A DNA stretch of 64,000 nt from Tropicibacter alexandrii. Its GTDB lineage: Bacteria > Pseudomonadota > Alphaproteobacteria > Rhodobacterales > Rhodobacteraceae. The notes beneath the pieces are model-generated. The model did no database searches and was not told the origin of the DNA. It saw only the letters and a list, made by a program, of their open reading frames with translations. This document shows, piece after piece, positions 8,696-17,406 of this stretch (the stretch's first letter is position 1; every line of letters starts with the position of its first letter). A program made the translations under genes and the position numbers. The DNA lies in the NCBI RefSeq assembly GCF_003667315.2, contig NZ_RCTZ02000015.1, positions 44,348-108,347 of the forward strand. Reading direction: 5' to 3'.

Positions 8696-9340
8696 ATGGC
8701 CAAGCAGCTTGATTATCACACGATCCGCGAGATCTTTACCCGCTTCGAGGCGTCGGAACCCGAGCCCAAGGGCGAGTTGAACCATGTCAACGCCTACACG
8801 CTGGTGGTGGCGGTCGCGCTGAGCGCGCAGGCCACCGATGCGGGCGTGAACAAGGCCACGGAAAAGCTGTTCCAGATCGCCGATACACCGGAAAAGATGC
8901 TCGCCTTGGGTGAAGAGGGCGTGATCGAGCATATCAAGACCATCGGCCTTTTCCGCAACAAGGCCAAGAACGTCATCAAACTGTCGCGCATCTTGGTCGA
9001 GGAATACGGCTCCGAAGTGCCCTGTTCCCGCGCCGCGTTGGAAAGCCTGCCGGGCGTGGGCCGCAAGACCGCCAATGTCGTGCTGAACATGTGGTGGCGC
9101 TATCCCGCGCAGGCCGTCGACACCCATATCTTTCGCGTCGGCAACCGCACGGGCATTTGCCCGGGCAAGGACGTTGTCGCCGTCGAACGCGCGATCGAGG
9201 ATCACATCCCGGTCGATTTCCAGCAACACGCGCATCACTGGCTGATCCTGCACGGCCGCTATATCTGTGTCGCGCGCAAACCCAAATGCAAGGCGTGTCT
9301 GATCGCCGATCTCTGCCAATTCGAGGAAAAAACCGCATGA
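8696..9340 (+). CDS. nth: Endonuclease III (DNA glycosylase/AP lyase)
   Basis: Base-excision repair enzyme removing oxidised pyrimidines and cutting the abasic site. The 214 residues have the helix-hairpin-helix LPGVGRKTA with catalytic Lys124, the catalytic Asp142 (AVDTH), and a [4Fe-4S] cluster motif C191-x6-C198-x2-C201-x5-C207. All key residues are present. No strong ribosome site is seen before the ATG. Its stop overlaps the next gene's start as ATGA, an odd pairing of DNA repair with a sugar/nucleoside kinase. Confidence 0.95.
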   Translation: MAKQLDYHTIREIFTRFEASEPEPKGELNHVNAYTLVVAVALSAQATDAGVNKATEKLFQIADTPEKMLALGEEGVIEHIKTIGLFRNKAKNVIKLSRILVEEYGSEVPCSRAALESLPGVGRKTANVVLNMWWRYPAQAVDTHIFRVGNRTGICPGKDVVAVERAIEDHIPVDFQQHAHHWLILHGRYICVARKPKCKACLIADLCQFEEKTA

Positions 9341-10332
9341 GCCAGAAGAAATACCAGGTCGTCGGCATCGGGAATGCCGTGGTCGACGTGATCGCCCGCG
9401 CCGAGGATACCTTTCTTGACCATATGGGCATCGAAAAGGGCATCATGCAGCTGGTCGAGCGCGAGCGCGGCGAGGTCCTGTATGCCGCCATGGGCAACCG
9501 CATCCAGACGCCCGGCGGCTCGGTCGCCAACACCATCGCGGGCGCGGGCAATCTGGGCCTGCGCTCTGCATTCATCGGGCGGGTCAAGGACGACGCGCTG
9601 GGGCATTTTTACGCCGATGCGATGACCAATGACGGCATCGATTTCGTCAATGCGCCGGTCGAAGGGGGCGAACTGCCCACCTCGCGCTCGATGATCTTCG
9701 TCTCGCCCGATGGCGAGCGGTCGATGAACACCTATCTGGGTATCTCCGCGGAACTCGGCCCCGACGACGTGGCCGAGGATGTGGCGGGCAATACCGACGT
9801 GATCTTCCTCGAAGGGTATCTGTTCGACAAGGACAAGGGCAAGGATGCCTTCCTGCGCGCCGCCCGCACCTGCCGCGCCAAGGGCGGCAAGGCCGGGATC
9901 GCGATTTCCGACCCGTTCTGCGTCGAACGCCACCGCGAGGATTTCCTGCGCCTGATCGCCAACGAGATGGATTTCGTCATCGGCAACGAGGACGAGATCA
10001 AGTCGCTGTTCCAGAACAATGATCTGGACAAGGACCTCGCCGCCGTCGCCGCCACCTGCCCGCTGGTGGTCTGCACCCGCTCGGGCGATGGTGTGTCGAT
10101 CATGCGCGACGGCGTGCGCACCAATGTGCCAGTGACCAAGGTCGTGCCTGTTGATGCCACCGGCGCGGGCGACCAGTTCGCCGCCGGCTTCATCTATGGG
10201 CTCGTGACCGGCGCGGATATGCAGACCGCCGGGCAGATGGGCTCGGCTGCTGCTGGCGAAGTCATCAGCCATATCGGCCCACGCCCGGAACGCGATCTGA
10301 AAGAGTTGTTCCGCGAAAAGGGCCTGATCTGA
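9337..10332 (+). CDS. PfkB-family carbohydrate/nucleoside kinase (adenosine kinase-like)
   Basis: ATP-dependent kinase of the ribokinase superfamily. The 331 residues show the N-terminal GNAVVDVIA segment, the TPGGSVANTIAG substrate-binding motif and the C-terminal anion-hole signature DATGAGDQFAAGF with catalytic base Asp279. The closest family resemblance is to alphaproteobacterial adenosine kinase-like proteins. Substrate (adenosine, fructose or other) cannot be fixed from motifs alone. It is translationally coupled to nth by a 4-base overlap, and two family-B hairpins lie just after its stop. Confidence 0.87.
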   Translation: MSQKKYQVVGIGNAVVDVIARAEDTFLDHMGIEKGIMQLVERERGEVLYAAMGNRIQTPGGSVANTIAGAGNLGLRSAFIGRVKDDALGHFYADAMTNDGIDFVNAPVEGGELPTSRSMIFVSPDGERSMNTYLGISAELGPDDVAEDVAGNTDVIFLEGYLFDKDKGKDAFLRAARTCRAKGGKAGIAISDPFCVERHREDFLRLIANEMDFVIGNEDEIKSLFQNNDLDKDLAAVAATCPLVVCTRSGDGVSIMRDGVRTNVPVTKVVPVDATGAGDQFAAGFIYGLVTGADMQTAGQMGSAAAGEVISHIGPRPERDLKELFREKGLI

Positions 10333-10342
10333 GGCAACACCC

Positions 10343-10412
10343 GCCCCGGGCCTGACCCGGGGCCTCATGGTCAAGGTGCATCAAGGTGGAGGCCCCGGGT
10401 CAAGCCCGGGGC
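10343..10412. repeat. Two family-B GC palindromes between convergent genes
   Basis: The first hairpin is GCCCCGGG (10343-10350), loop CCTGA, CCCGGGGC (10356-10363). The second is GCCCCGGG (10392-10399), loop TCAAG, CCCGGGGC (10405-10412). The same hairpin recurs at 37761, 52391-52454 and 54480. They sit between the ends of the convergent kinase and polA genes and may act as bidirectional terminators, although no T-run follows. Confidence 0.85.
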
Positions 10413-10419
10413 GCGAAGG

Positions 10420-13218
10420 TCAATGGGCCTCGGCCCAATTCGCCCCCTTCCCGGCATCGACGACCAAAGGCACGTCGAGCTTGATCACCGGGTCGGCTGC
10501 GTTTTCCATGACGTCACGCGCGGTGCCGATCAGGTCATCGACCGCGCCCGTCTCGACCTCGAAGATCAGTTCGTCATGCACCTGCAGCAGCATCTTGGCG
10601 GGCAGACCCGCAATCGCGTCGGGCATACGCACCATGGCGCGCCGGATGATATCCGCCGCCGTGCCTTGAATGGGCGCGTTGATCGCGGCGCGCTTGGCAA
10701 AGCCCGCGCGCGGCCCCTTGGCCCCGATCTCCGGCGTGTGGATGATGCGGCCGAACAGCGTCTCGACCCGTTTGTGTTCCTGCGCAAAGGCGATGGTGTC
10801 GTCCATATAGGTCTTGATGCCGGGGAAACGCTCAAAATAGCGGTCGATGAAGCCCTGCGCCTCGGCACGCGGAATGCGCAAATTGCGCGCCAGACCAAAG
10901 CCTGAAATCCCATAGATCACGCCAAAGTTGATCGCCTTGGCCTGCCGCCGGATATCCGGCGTCATCTCGTCCAGCGGCACGTTGAACATCTCTGACGCGG
11001 TCATGGCGTGAATGTCCTGCCCCTCGCGGAAGGCCTGTTTCAGCGCGTCGATCCCGGCCATATGCGCCAGAATGCGCAATTCGATCTGGGAATAATCGAG
11101 CGAAACCAGAACCTTGCCCTCGGGCGCGACAAAGGCCTCGCGGATGCGGCGGCCTTCCTCGCTGCGCACGGGGATATTCTGCAGGTTCGGATCGGTCGAG
11201 GCGAGACGCCCAGTGCTGGCCCCGGACTGCACATAGGACGTGTGCACGCGGCCCGTCTCGGCGTTGATATGTTCCTGCAACGCATCCGTGTAGGTCGATT
11301 TCAGCTTCGACAATTGCCGCCAGTCCAGCACGCGGCCCGGCAATTCGTGCTCGGTCGCGAGGTCCTCAAGGATATCAGCGCCGGTGGCATAGGCCCCGGT
11401 CTTGCCCTTTTTGCCGCCGGGCAGGGACATCTTGTCGAACAGGATTTCGCCCAACTGCTTGGGCGAGCCGACGTTGAACTTTTCCCCGGCCAGCTCGTGA
11501 ATTTCCTCTTCCAGCTGCGCCATCTTCTGCGCGAAGGCCCCGGACATGCGCGACAGCGTCCCGCGATCCACCTGCACCCCGGCCATTTCCATCGCCTTCA
11601 GAACCGGCACAAGCGGGCGTTCCATCGTCTCGTAGACCCGCGTCACGCGCACCTGATGCAGTTGCGGTTTGAAGGTCATCCACAGGCGCAGGGTGATATC
11701 CGCATCCTCGGCGGCGTATTTCACCGCGTCCTCCAACGGGACCAGATCAAAGGTGATCTGCTTCTTGCCAGTTCCCAGCAAGTCCTTGATCGGAATGGGC
11801 GTATGGTTCAAATAGCGTTCCGACAGCGCGTCCATCCCATGCCCATGCAGCCCGGCATGCATGGCGTAGGACATCAGCATCGTGTCGTCGATCGGCGCGA
11901 CCTCGATCCCGTAGCGCGAAAAGACCTTCGCGTCGTATTTCATGTTCTGGCCGATTTTCAGAACACTGGCATCCTCGAACAGCGGCTTCAGCGCGGCCAG
12001 CGCCTCGTCCAGCGCAATCTGCCCCGGCAACAGCGAGTGATCGGCGAACAGGTCGTCGCCGCCCTGCGCCTTGTGTGTCAGCGGGATGTAGCAGGCCTCG
12101 CCCGGATCGATGGCCAAGGAAATCCCGACCAGATCACAGGTCATCTCGTTCAGGCCCGTCGTTTCGGTATCCACCGCCACGTAACCGCGTTCATGCGCCC
12201 GCGCGATCCAGCGGTTGAGCGCCTCCATATCGCTGACCTGCTCGTAGTTCGACGGGTCGATGGCGGGCCAGTCCGGCGCGTCGGGGGCATCGGCCACGGG
12301 GGCCGGTTCGGGGATCGTAGGGGCCTCGACCCCGATACTGTCGGCGATCCGCTTGGTCAGGGTGCGGAATTCCATCGCCGTCAGAAACGCCATCAGCTTT
12401 TCGGGATCAGGGTCACGCACCTCCAGATCGTCCAGCGTAAAGGGCAGGTCCATGCCCTCATCCAACTGCACCAGCTTCTTCGACAGTTCGATCTGCGCGC
12501 GCTTTTCGATCAAGGTCTGACGGCGTTTGGGCTGCTTGATCTCTTCGGCCCGGTCCAGCAACACCTCGAGTGACCCGAATTCGTTGATCAGCAACGCCGC
12601 CGTCTTGATCCCGATCCCCGGCGCGCCCGGCACGTTATCGACGCTGTCGCCCGCCAAAGCCTGCACGTCCACCACACGCTCGGGTCCGACACCGAATTTC
12701 TCGATCACGCCCTCGCGGTCGATCAGCTTGTTCTTCATCGGGTCGAGCATCTCGACCCCGTCGCCCACCAACTGCATCAGGTCCTTGTCCGAGGACAGGA
12801 TCGTCACCCGCCCCCCGGCCTCGCGCGCCTGACAGGCCAGCGTCGCCATGATGTCGTCGGCCTCGAAACCCTCGATCTCCTTGCAGGCGATGTTGAAGGC
12901 CTCGGTCGCCTCGCGCGTCAACGGGATCTGCGGGCGCAGGTCCTCTGGCATGGCCTCGCGATTGGCCTTGTACTGGTCATACAGATCGTTGCGGAAGGTG
13001 TGCGAGCCTTTGTCAAAGATCACCGCCACATGGGTCACATCGCCCCCGGCATTGCCCTCGACATAGCGTTGCAGCATGTTGCAAAACCCCGACACGGCGC
13101 CAATCGGCAACCCGTCGGATTTGCGCGTCAGCGGCGGCAGGGCATGGAACGCCCGAAAGATGAAGGCCGAGCCGTCGATCAGATGCAGATGGCATCCCTT
13201 GCCAAAGTTCCCCGCCAT
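10420..13218 (-). CDS. polA: DNA polymerase I
   Basis: Replication and repair polymerase that processes Okazaki fragments. The 932-residue protein has the 5'-3' exonuclease domain (about 1-290, with KANREAMPEDLRPQ and DSVDNVPG), an intact 3'-5' proofreading domain (Asp350/Glu352 in VAVDTETTG) and the polymerase domain with motif A DYSQIELR (708-715), motif B KAINFGVIYG (761-770) and motif C QVHDE (879-883). I chose the ATG at 13218 because GGGAGG precedes it; an ATG 10 codons upstream lacks family support. Confidence 0.97.
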   Translation of the reverse strand: MAGNFGKGCHLHLIDGSAFIFRAFHALPPLTRKSDGLPIGAVSGFCNMLQRYVEGNAGGDVTHVAVIFDKGSHTFRNDLYDQYKANREAMPEDLRPQIPLTREATEAFNIACKEIEGFEADDIMATLACQAREAGGRVTILSSDKDLMQLVGDGVEMLDPMKNKLIDREGVIEKFGVGPERVVDVQALAGDSVDNVPGAPGIGIKTAALLINEFGSLEVLLDRAEEIKQPKRRQTLIEKRAQIELSKKLVQLDEGMDLPFTLDDLEVRDPDPEKLMAFLTAMEFRTLTKRIADSIGVEAPTIPEPAPVADAPDAPDWPAIDPSNYEQVSDMEALNRWIARAHERGYVAVDTETTGLNEMTCDLVGISLAIDPGEACYIPLTHKAQGGDDLFADHSLLPGQIALDEALAALKPLFEDASVLKIGQNMKYDAKVFSRYGIEVAPIDDTMLMSYAMHAGLHGHGMDALSERYLNHTPIPIKDLLGTGKKQITFDLVPLEDAVKYAAEDADITLRLWMTFKPQLHQVRVTRVYETMERPLVPVLKAMEMAGVQVDRGTLSRMSGAFAQKMAQLEEEIHELAGEKFNVGSPKQLGEILFDKMSLPGGKKGKTGAYATGADILEDLATEHELPGRVLDWRQLSKLKSTYTDALQEHINAETGRVHTSYVQSGASTGRLASTDPNLQNIPVRSEEGRRIREAFVAPEGKVLVSLDYSQIELRILAHMAGIDALKQAFREGQDIHAMTASEMFNVPLDEMTPDIRRQAKAINFGVIYGISGFGLARNLRIPRAEAQGFIDRYFERFPGIKTYMDDTIAFAQEHKRVETLFGRIIHTPEIGAKGPRAGFAKRAAINAPIQGTAADIIRRAMVRMPDAIAGLPAKMLLQVHDELIFEVETGAVDDLIGTARDVMENAADPVIKLDVPLVVDAGKGANWAEAH

Positions 13219-13289
13219 GTCCGGCCTCCCGCGCGTGTCGTTTCGCAACTATGTGCCACGATCCTGCGGCGCGTGCCAGTCGCAGTCTG

Positions 13290-13943
13290 TCAGCTTGAGT
13301 GATGGATGAGACGCGACACCGTCACCGCGTAGGGGGTTGGCGTCCACCTGCCAAAGCGCAGCCCCGCCGCGCGCAGGACCTCGGCCACCCAGACATTGCA
13401 GGTGCGCAAAAGATGAAACCGCCCCTCGGCCTCGAAAAACGCATCCCATTCTGAAAACCCTGCCCCCGGAATCGGCGTCGGATCGGGGGCGGTGGACAAG
13501 ATCGCGGCACGCAACGCGCGATATTCCTGTGCGGTCAGGCTCAGCTGACGGTCGACATGCCCTGTCACGTCACCGGCGACAGACACGTGCAAGACAGACC
13601 GATCCCCGGTCGCAGGCCTCCAAACGGTTCCAAGGCTCAGGTCGCTGTAACCGCCGGTCGCCGTGTAAAAGGCCCGCGAGCCCCAGCCGACGACAACCCA
13701 ATCCACGCCCGGCGCGTCCAATGGCACATGACCTTTCGCAAAGTGGAAGGCTTCAAGGGTTTCCGCATCGGCAGGCAGCAGGAAATCATAATGGATCGGG
13801 CCTGCGACGAGATACACCGTCACCTCTCCCGCCCCACCGCCAGTTTCGCCGTTGGGCCAGAGGGCGCCGATCAAGGCCGCGATCAAATAGGCGATGATCG
13901 CGCCGGGCAAAAGCCAAGCGGCACGCCAGACCGACCGGCGCAG
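13290..13943 (-). CDS. DUF2459 (TIGR02117) family membrane-anchored protein, start uncertain
   Basis: About 217 residues with an N-terminal membrane anchor (SVWRAAWLLPGAIIAYLIAALIGALW) and a periplasmic domain with HYDFLLPAD, VVVGWGSRAFY and a C-terminal LRTCNVWVAEVLRAAGL, matching DUF2459, whose function is unknown. No ATG, GTG or TTG lies where the family normally begins. The in-frame CTG at 13943 is the natural position. The nearest upstream ATG (14021) lies inside the zinc-finger gene and would add 26 unrelated residues. A TTG 30 bases further in would cut the anchor. The gene lies 4 bases after the zinc-finger gene, so the two are probably one operon. Confidence 0.7.
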   Translation of the reverse strand: MRRSVWRAAWLLPGAIIAYLIAALIGALWPNGETGGGAGEVTVYLVAGPIHYDFLLPADAETLEAFHFAKGHVPLDAPGVDWVVVGWGSRAFYTATGGYSDLSLGTVWRPATGDRSVLHVSVAGDVTGHVDRQLSLTAQEYRALRAAILSTAPDPTPIPGAGFSEWDAFFEAEGRFHLLRTCNVWVAEVLRAAGLRFGRWTPTPYAVTVSRLIHHSS

Positions 13944-13947
13944 ATCC

Positions 13948-14127
13948 TCAGACCTTGCCTTCGAAATCCTTGTGCACGTATTTGGCGTCGCAATAGCCGC
14001 ACTCGACGAACCCCTCGTCATGCGGAATGGCCAGCCAGACGCGCGGATGTCCCAACGCCCCCTCGCCGCCATCACAGGCGACGCGCCAGGTGTTGACGAT
14101 CTTGGTCTCGGGGGCTTCGATGGTCAT
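13948..14127 (-). CDS. Zinc-finger domain protein (zf-CHCC)
   Basis: A 59-residue protein with the CHCC zinc-finger layout found in small alphaproteobacterial proteins and in the NDUFS6 subunit of complex I: Cys in [13 protein letters not shown], then [10 protein letters not shown]. The start at 14127 (MTIEAPETK) gives the usual N-terminus. A role linked to respiratory complex I is known for the eukaryotic relative and is only inferred here. Confidence 0.85.
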   Translation of the reverse strand: MTIEAPETKIVNTWRVACDGGEGALGHPRVWLAIPHDEGFVECGYCDAKYVHKDFEGKV

Positions 14128-14201
14128 GGGATCATTCCCTTTTTGTGGCTGACGTCCTATGTGCCTTATGAGGCAAGCAACGGCACAGGGCAAGAGACGG
14201 C

Positions 14202-15119
14202 ATGACACAGGACGCGATCCGCATCAACGGGCTGAAGAAAACCTACGAGGGTGGCAAACAGGCCCTCAAGGGGATCGACCTCTCCGTCCCCGCTGGATCG
14301 ATCTTTGGCCTGCTCGGCCCCAATGGCGCGGGCAAGTCGACCCTGATCAACATCCTCGCCGGTCTGGTGACCAAGACCCACGGCAAGGTGCAGATCTGGG
14401 GCTGGGATCAGGACGAGAACCCCCGCCAAAGCCGCGCCGCCATCGGCGTCATGCCGCAGGAGCTGAACCTCGACCCGTTCTTCACCCCGCGCGGCGCGCT
14501 GGAGGTGCAGGCCGGTCTGTACGGCGTGCCGAAATCCCAGCGCCGCACGGCGGATATCCTTGAAATGGTGGGCCTCTCCGACAAGGCCGAGGCCTATGCC
14601 CGCACCCTCTCGGGTGGCATGCGCCGCCGCCTGCTGCTGGCCAAGGCGCTGGTCCATCACCCGCAGGTCCTCGTCCTCGACGAGCCCACCGCAGGCGTCG
14701 ATATCGAACTCCGCCAGATGCTCTGGCGCAATGTCCGCCGCCTCAACGAGGAACGCGGCATGACGATCATCCTGACCACCCATTACCTCGAAGAGGCCGA
14801 GGAAATGTGCGACGAGATCGCCATCATCAACCACGGCGAACTGGTCGCTCACGACACCAAGACCAACCTGCTGGGCCAGATCACCGCGAAAACGATGGTC
14901 ATCACCCCCGACAGTGCGCCCGCCTCGCTCCCGGATCAGCCGGGAATCACCGTCGAGCAGCGCCGCGACGGCACGCTGGCCTTCACCTACAACGCCTCCG
15001 ACACCTCTGCCGAACAGGTGCTCGACCTTGCCAAGACAACCGGCTTGACCATCCGCGACGTCCGCACCGAACAGGCCGACCTTCAAGAAGTCTTCCTGTC
15101 TCTCACAAGTTCGCGCTGA
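14202..15119 (+). CDS. ABC transporter ATP-binding protein (YadG/CcmA-like exporter ATPase)
   Basis: Cytoplasmic ATPase of a type-2 ABC exporter. The 305 residues have Walker [10 protein letters not shown], signature LSGGMRRR, Walker [13 protein letters not shown] and the C-terminal extension of the YadG/NodI type. The matching ABC-2 permease usually follows directly, but here the gene is followed by repeat sequence and the convergent HIT gene, so the partner must be elsewhere or lost. It is divergent from the zinc-finger gene across 74 bases. Confidence 0.9.
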   Translation: MTQDAIRINGLKKTYEGGKQALKGIDLSVPAGSIFGLLGPNGAGKSTLINILAGLVTKTHGKVQIWGWDQDENPRQSRAAIGVMPQELNLDPFFTPRGALEVQAGLYGVPKSQRRTADILEMVGLSDKAEAYARTLSGGMRRRLLLAKALVHHPQVLVLDEPTAGVDIELRQMLWRNVRRLNEERGMTIILTTHYLEEAEEMCDEIAIINHGELVAHDTKTNLLGQITAKTMVITPDSAPASLPDQPGITVEQRRDGTLAFTYNASDTSAEQVLDLAKTTGLTIRDVRTEQADLQEVFLSLTSSR

Positions 15120-15124
15120 TCCCG

Positions 15125-15220
15125 GCTTCTTCGGTCCTCAAATACCTCGGGGTGAGGCCGCAGGCCGAGGGGCAGAGCCCCTGAAGGGGGTCCGGGGCAC
15201 AGCCCCGGCGCACGCGGCGC
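15125..15220. repeat. Family-C repeat: A/T box plus GC hairpins
   Basis: Contains CTTCTTCGGTCCTCAAATACCTC next to GGGGCAGAGCCCC and CCGGGGCACAGCCCCGG hairpins. In opposite orientation the same module recurs at 28901 (GAGGTATTTTTGGACCAAAG) and 48766 (GCGGTATTTTGCGCCAGAAG). It occupies the gap between the ABC ATPase and HIT genes. The remainder to 15262 is GC-rich and shows no gene. Confidence 0.75.
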
Positions 15221-15262
15221 GCAGCCGCAAACCAACCTGCGCGGCGCAGCCGCCCCGGCAGG

Positions 15263-15631
15263 TCAGGCGCGGGCCAGCATCCGGCCCAGTCCACGGCCCG
15301 CAAGGATGTGCACATGCAGATGCGGCACTTCCTGCACGCCGTCGCGCCCCGCATTGGCGATCAGACGAAACCCGTCCGCCTCCAGCCCGTTCAACTTGCA
15401 GACCTCGCCCACCGCGCGCACGTAATCGACGATTTCCGCATCCGATGCCTCCTGCGCGAAATGGTCGAAACACACATACGGCCCCTTGGGGATCACCAGC
15501 ACATGCACCGGCGCCTGCGGCTGGATGTCCTCGAAAGCCAGCGTGTGCTCGGTCTCCAGCACGGTCTTGTTGGGAATCTCGCCGCGCAGGATCTTGGCGA
15601 AGATGTTCTGATCGTCGTAAGCGTAGGCCAT
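15263..15631 (-). CDS. HIT-family nucleotide hydrolase (HinT-like)
   Basis: Purine nucleoside phosphoramidase-like hydrolase. The 122 residues contain the histidine triad HLHVHILAG (His104, His106, His108) and the N-terminal NIFAKILRGEIP segment typical of HinT. The start at 15631 removes 19 residues of unrelated upstream frame. It lies downstream of the branching glycosyltransferase on the same strand, 53 bases away. Confidence 0.92.
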   Translation of the reverse strand: MAYAYDDQNIFAKILRGEIPNKTVLETEHTLAFEDIQPQAPVHVLVIPKGPYVCFDHFAQEASDAEIVDYVRAVGEVCKLNGLEADGFRLIANAGRDGVQEVPHLHVHILAGRGLGRMLARA

Positions 15632-15684
15632 GTCACTCTCCGAAAGGTCTTTGACGCCTGTTGTCACCCAATCCGCGCACAGGC

Positions 15685-17262
15685 TCAATCGGCAAAGAGA
15701 TGATCCAGCGCCACGATCTCGCGCGCCTTCTCCTCCGGCACGGTCAGGAATTGCGACACCGCCCGCGCGTTGATCTCGACCCCGTCGATCTCGCGCATGT
15801 GCAGGTGATTGTCGAAATCCGCATCCCGGATGCGGTCGCTCTCATGGACCATGTCATTGCGCACCGTCGGCAACAGCCGCATCAGCGTCTCATACGGGGT
15901 GCGGTCCCCGGCCAGCCCGACGCGCATGGCGTGGCCGATCAGGTAGTCGTCCGAGAACTGGCACTCGATCTCCAAGATCCGCGTCAAGGACCGGTCATTG
16001 CCGAAATCCTCCAACAGGTCGAGGTTCGCAGGGTCCATGCAGACCACCAGCCGGTCGGTGTCGTAATAATCGAACAACATCCGCATCAGCGCCCGCCGAT
16101 GCCGGTGCCGCTTGCCCATCGTCGACTGGATGCCGCCCAGATCAGGCAGGAAACAGCTTTCCTCGTTGAACAGGTACTCGATACACGGGATGTTGGTCAT
16201 CGTGCGAATGCGATCCACCAACCGCTTGGCCACGTGCCATTTCTTGCACACCACGATCAGCAATTCGCGTTCGCGCCCGAGCGAGCTTTCCTTTTCCCAG
16301 AACCGCGGGGCAAAGCGCCGCCCGATCCGGCCCTTGGTCGACAGGAACTTGTACAGCGACCGCCCCTCGTTCGAGATCTGGAACTTCGTTCCGTCCGATG
16401 CGTATAGCACGCCCAGCCGCCGTTTCAGATCGGCCGCCTCGGGGCTGATCTTGCGCGCGAACAGGAAATCCTGAGACAGCAGCAAGTCATAGTGATCGTT
16501 GTAGAACGTCACCGGCAGGCCATAATCCGTGAACATCAGGAAGGTCAGCGTGCGCGACTGAATCTCATGCTCTGGCACCAGATGGCGCACCAAGGTCTGA
16601 AAGAACGTCTCGTCGGGAATCCATGTGGTCGCGAAGAACCGCATCACGTCGCGGCGCTGCTTGATGAAGTCGAGAATCCATTCGATCGTCCGCCGCCGCA
16701 GGCACCACCATTGGCTGCCGATCATCACCTCGATGTCCTGCGGGATCTCGCGGGTCAGGCCCAGCCGTTTCTGGATCTCGAACATCGCGTAAAACCGGCG
16801 TTTCTGCGTGCGTTCGTTGAACCAGTGGCGATAGATCAGCCGCTCTTCCTTCCAGCCGGTCTTGATCCAGTCGGACTGGAAATAGTCAAAGCTTTCAACA
16901 TAGTCGCAATCGCGCCGGTCGAGGAACTCATGCGCGTATTCCGCCGACTTGATCGCCATGCAATCGCCCGAGAGCATGTAGAAATGCGTGGCGCGCGGGA
17001 AGGCCTCGACCGCCGATTGCACCGCGTAGATCGTCGCCTCGACCAGCGACCATTCCCCCCAGCCGCATTTGATGCGTTTATGGGCAAAGGTCACGTTGGG
17101 GTTGTCGTCCAGCGCGTTGCGGATCTTGCGATAGGCCTCGGGTTTGGCGCGCGCGTCGAAATGGATCGAAATGTAATCACCGACAGCCGTCAGGCTCTGC
17201 GCCTGCTTGATGATGGCGTCAGGGTCCTTATGACACAGCAGTATGAAGGCGATTTTTGCCAT
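15685..17262 (-). CDS. Core-2/I-branching beta-1,6-N-acetylglucosaminyltransferase family protein (DUF5928 type)
   Basis: A 525-residue glycosyltransferase-like protein. The N-terminal half (about 1-280) matches the Branch (GT14) family: IAFILLCHKDPDAIIKQAQSL, ISIHFDAR, CGWGEWSLVEATIYAV and HFYMLSGDCMAIKS. The C-terminal half is the conserved extension found in roseobacters (DUF5928). The acceptor is unknown. It is divergent from a carbohydrate sulfotransferase across 144 AT-rich bases, which suggests both act on one surface glycan. The upstream ribosome site is weak. Confidence 0.84.
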   Translation of the reverse strand: MAKIAFILLCHKDPDAIIKQAQSLTAVGDYISIHFDARAKPEAYRKIRNALDDNPNVTFAHKRIKCGWGEWSLVEATIYAVQSAVEAFPRATHFYMLSGDCMAIKSAEYAHEFLDRRDCDYVESFDYFQSDWIKTGWKEERLIYRHWFNERTQKRRFYAMFEIQKRLGLTREIPQDIEVMIGSQWWCLRRRTIEWILDFIKQRRDVMRFFATTWIPDETFFQTLVRHLVPEHEIQSRTLTFLMFTDYGLPVTFYNDHYDLLLSQDFLFARKISPEAADLKRRLGVLYASDGTKFQISNEGRSLYKFLSTKGRIGRRFAPRFWEKESSLGRERELLIVVCKKWHVAKRLVDRIRTMTNIPCIEYLFNEESCFLPDLGGIQSTMGKRHRHRRALMRMLFDYYDTDRLVVCMDPANLDLLEDFGNDRSLTRILEIECQFSDDYLIGHAMRVGLAGDRTPYETLMRLLPTVRNDMVHESDRIRDADFDNHLHMREIDGVEINARAVSQFLTVPEEKAREIVALDHLFAD

Positions 17263-17406
17263 TCAGGAAACACGATCCCCAGAATTTTCCCGATTGTTTA
17301 CCGTGATAAGCATGAACGAGCGTTGAATAAACCTGCTTTCTTTGGTTTTTTGTAACGAGTAAAGCGCCAAAAAGAACAAAGGCGCAGCAAGCCGGAGGCA
17401 ACGGGC
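17263..17406. promoter_or_regulatory. AT-rich divergent promoter region of the glycan-modification pair
   Basis: This 144-base gap is visibly richer in A and T than the surrounding genes (for example TTGAATAAACC and GGTTTTTTGTAACG). It must hold the promoters of both the glycosyltransferase and the sulfotransferase. I cannot place individual -10/-35 boxes with confidence. GGAGG at 17394-17398 is the ribosome site of the sulfotransferase. Confidence 0.5.
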
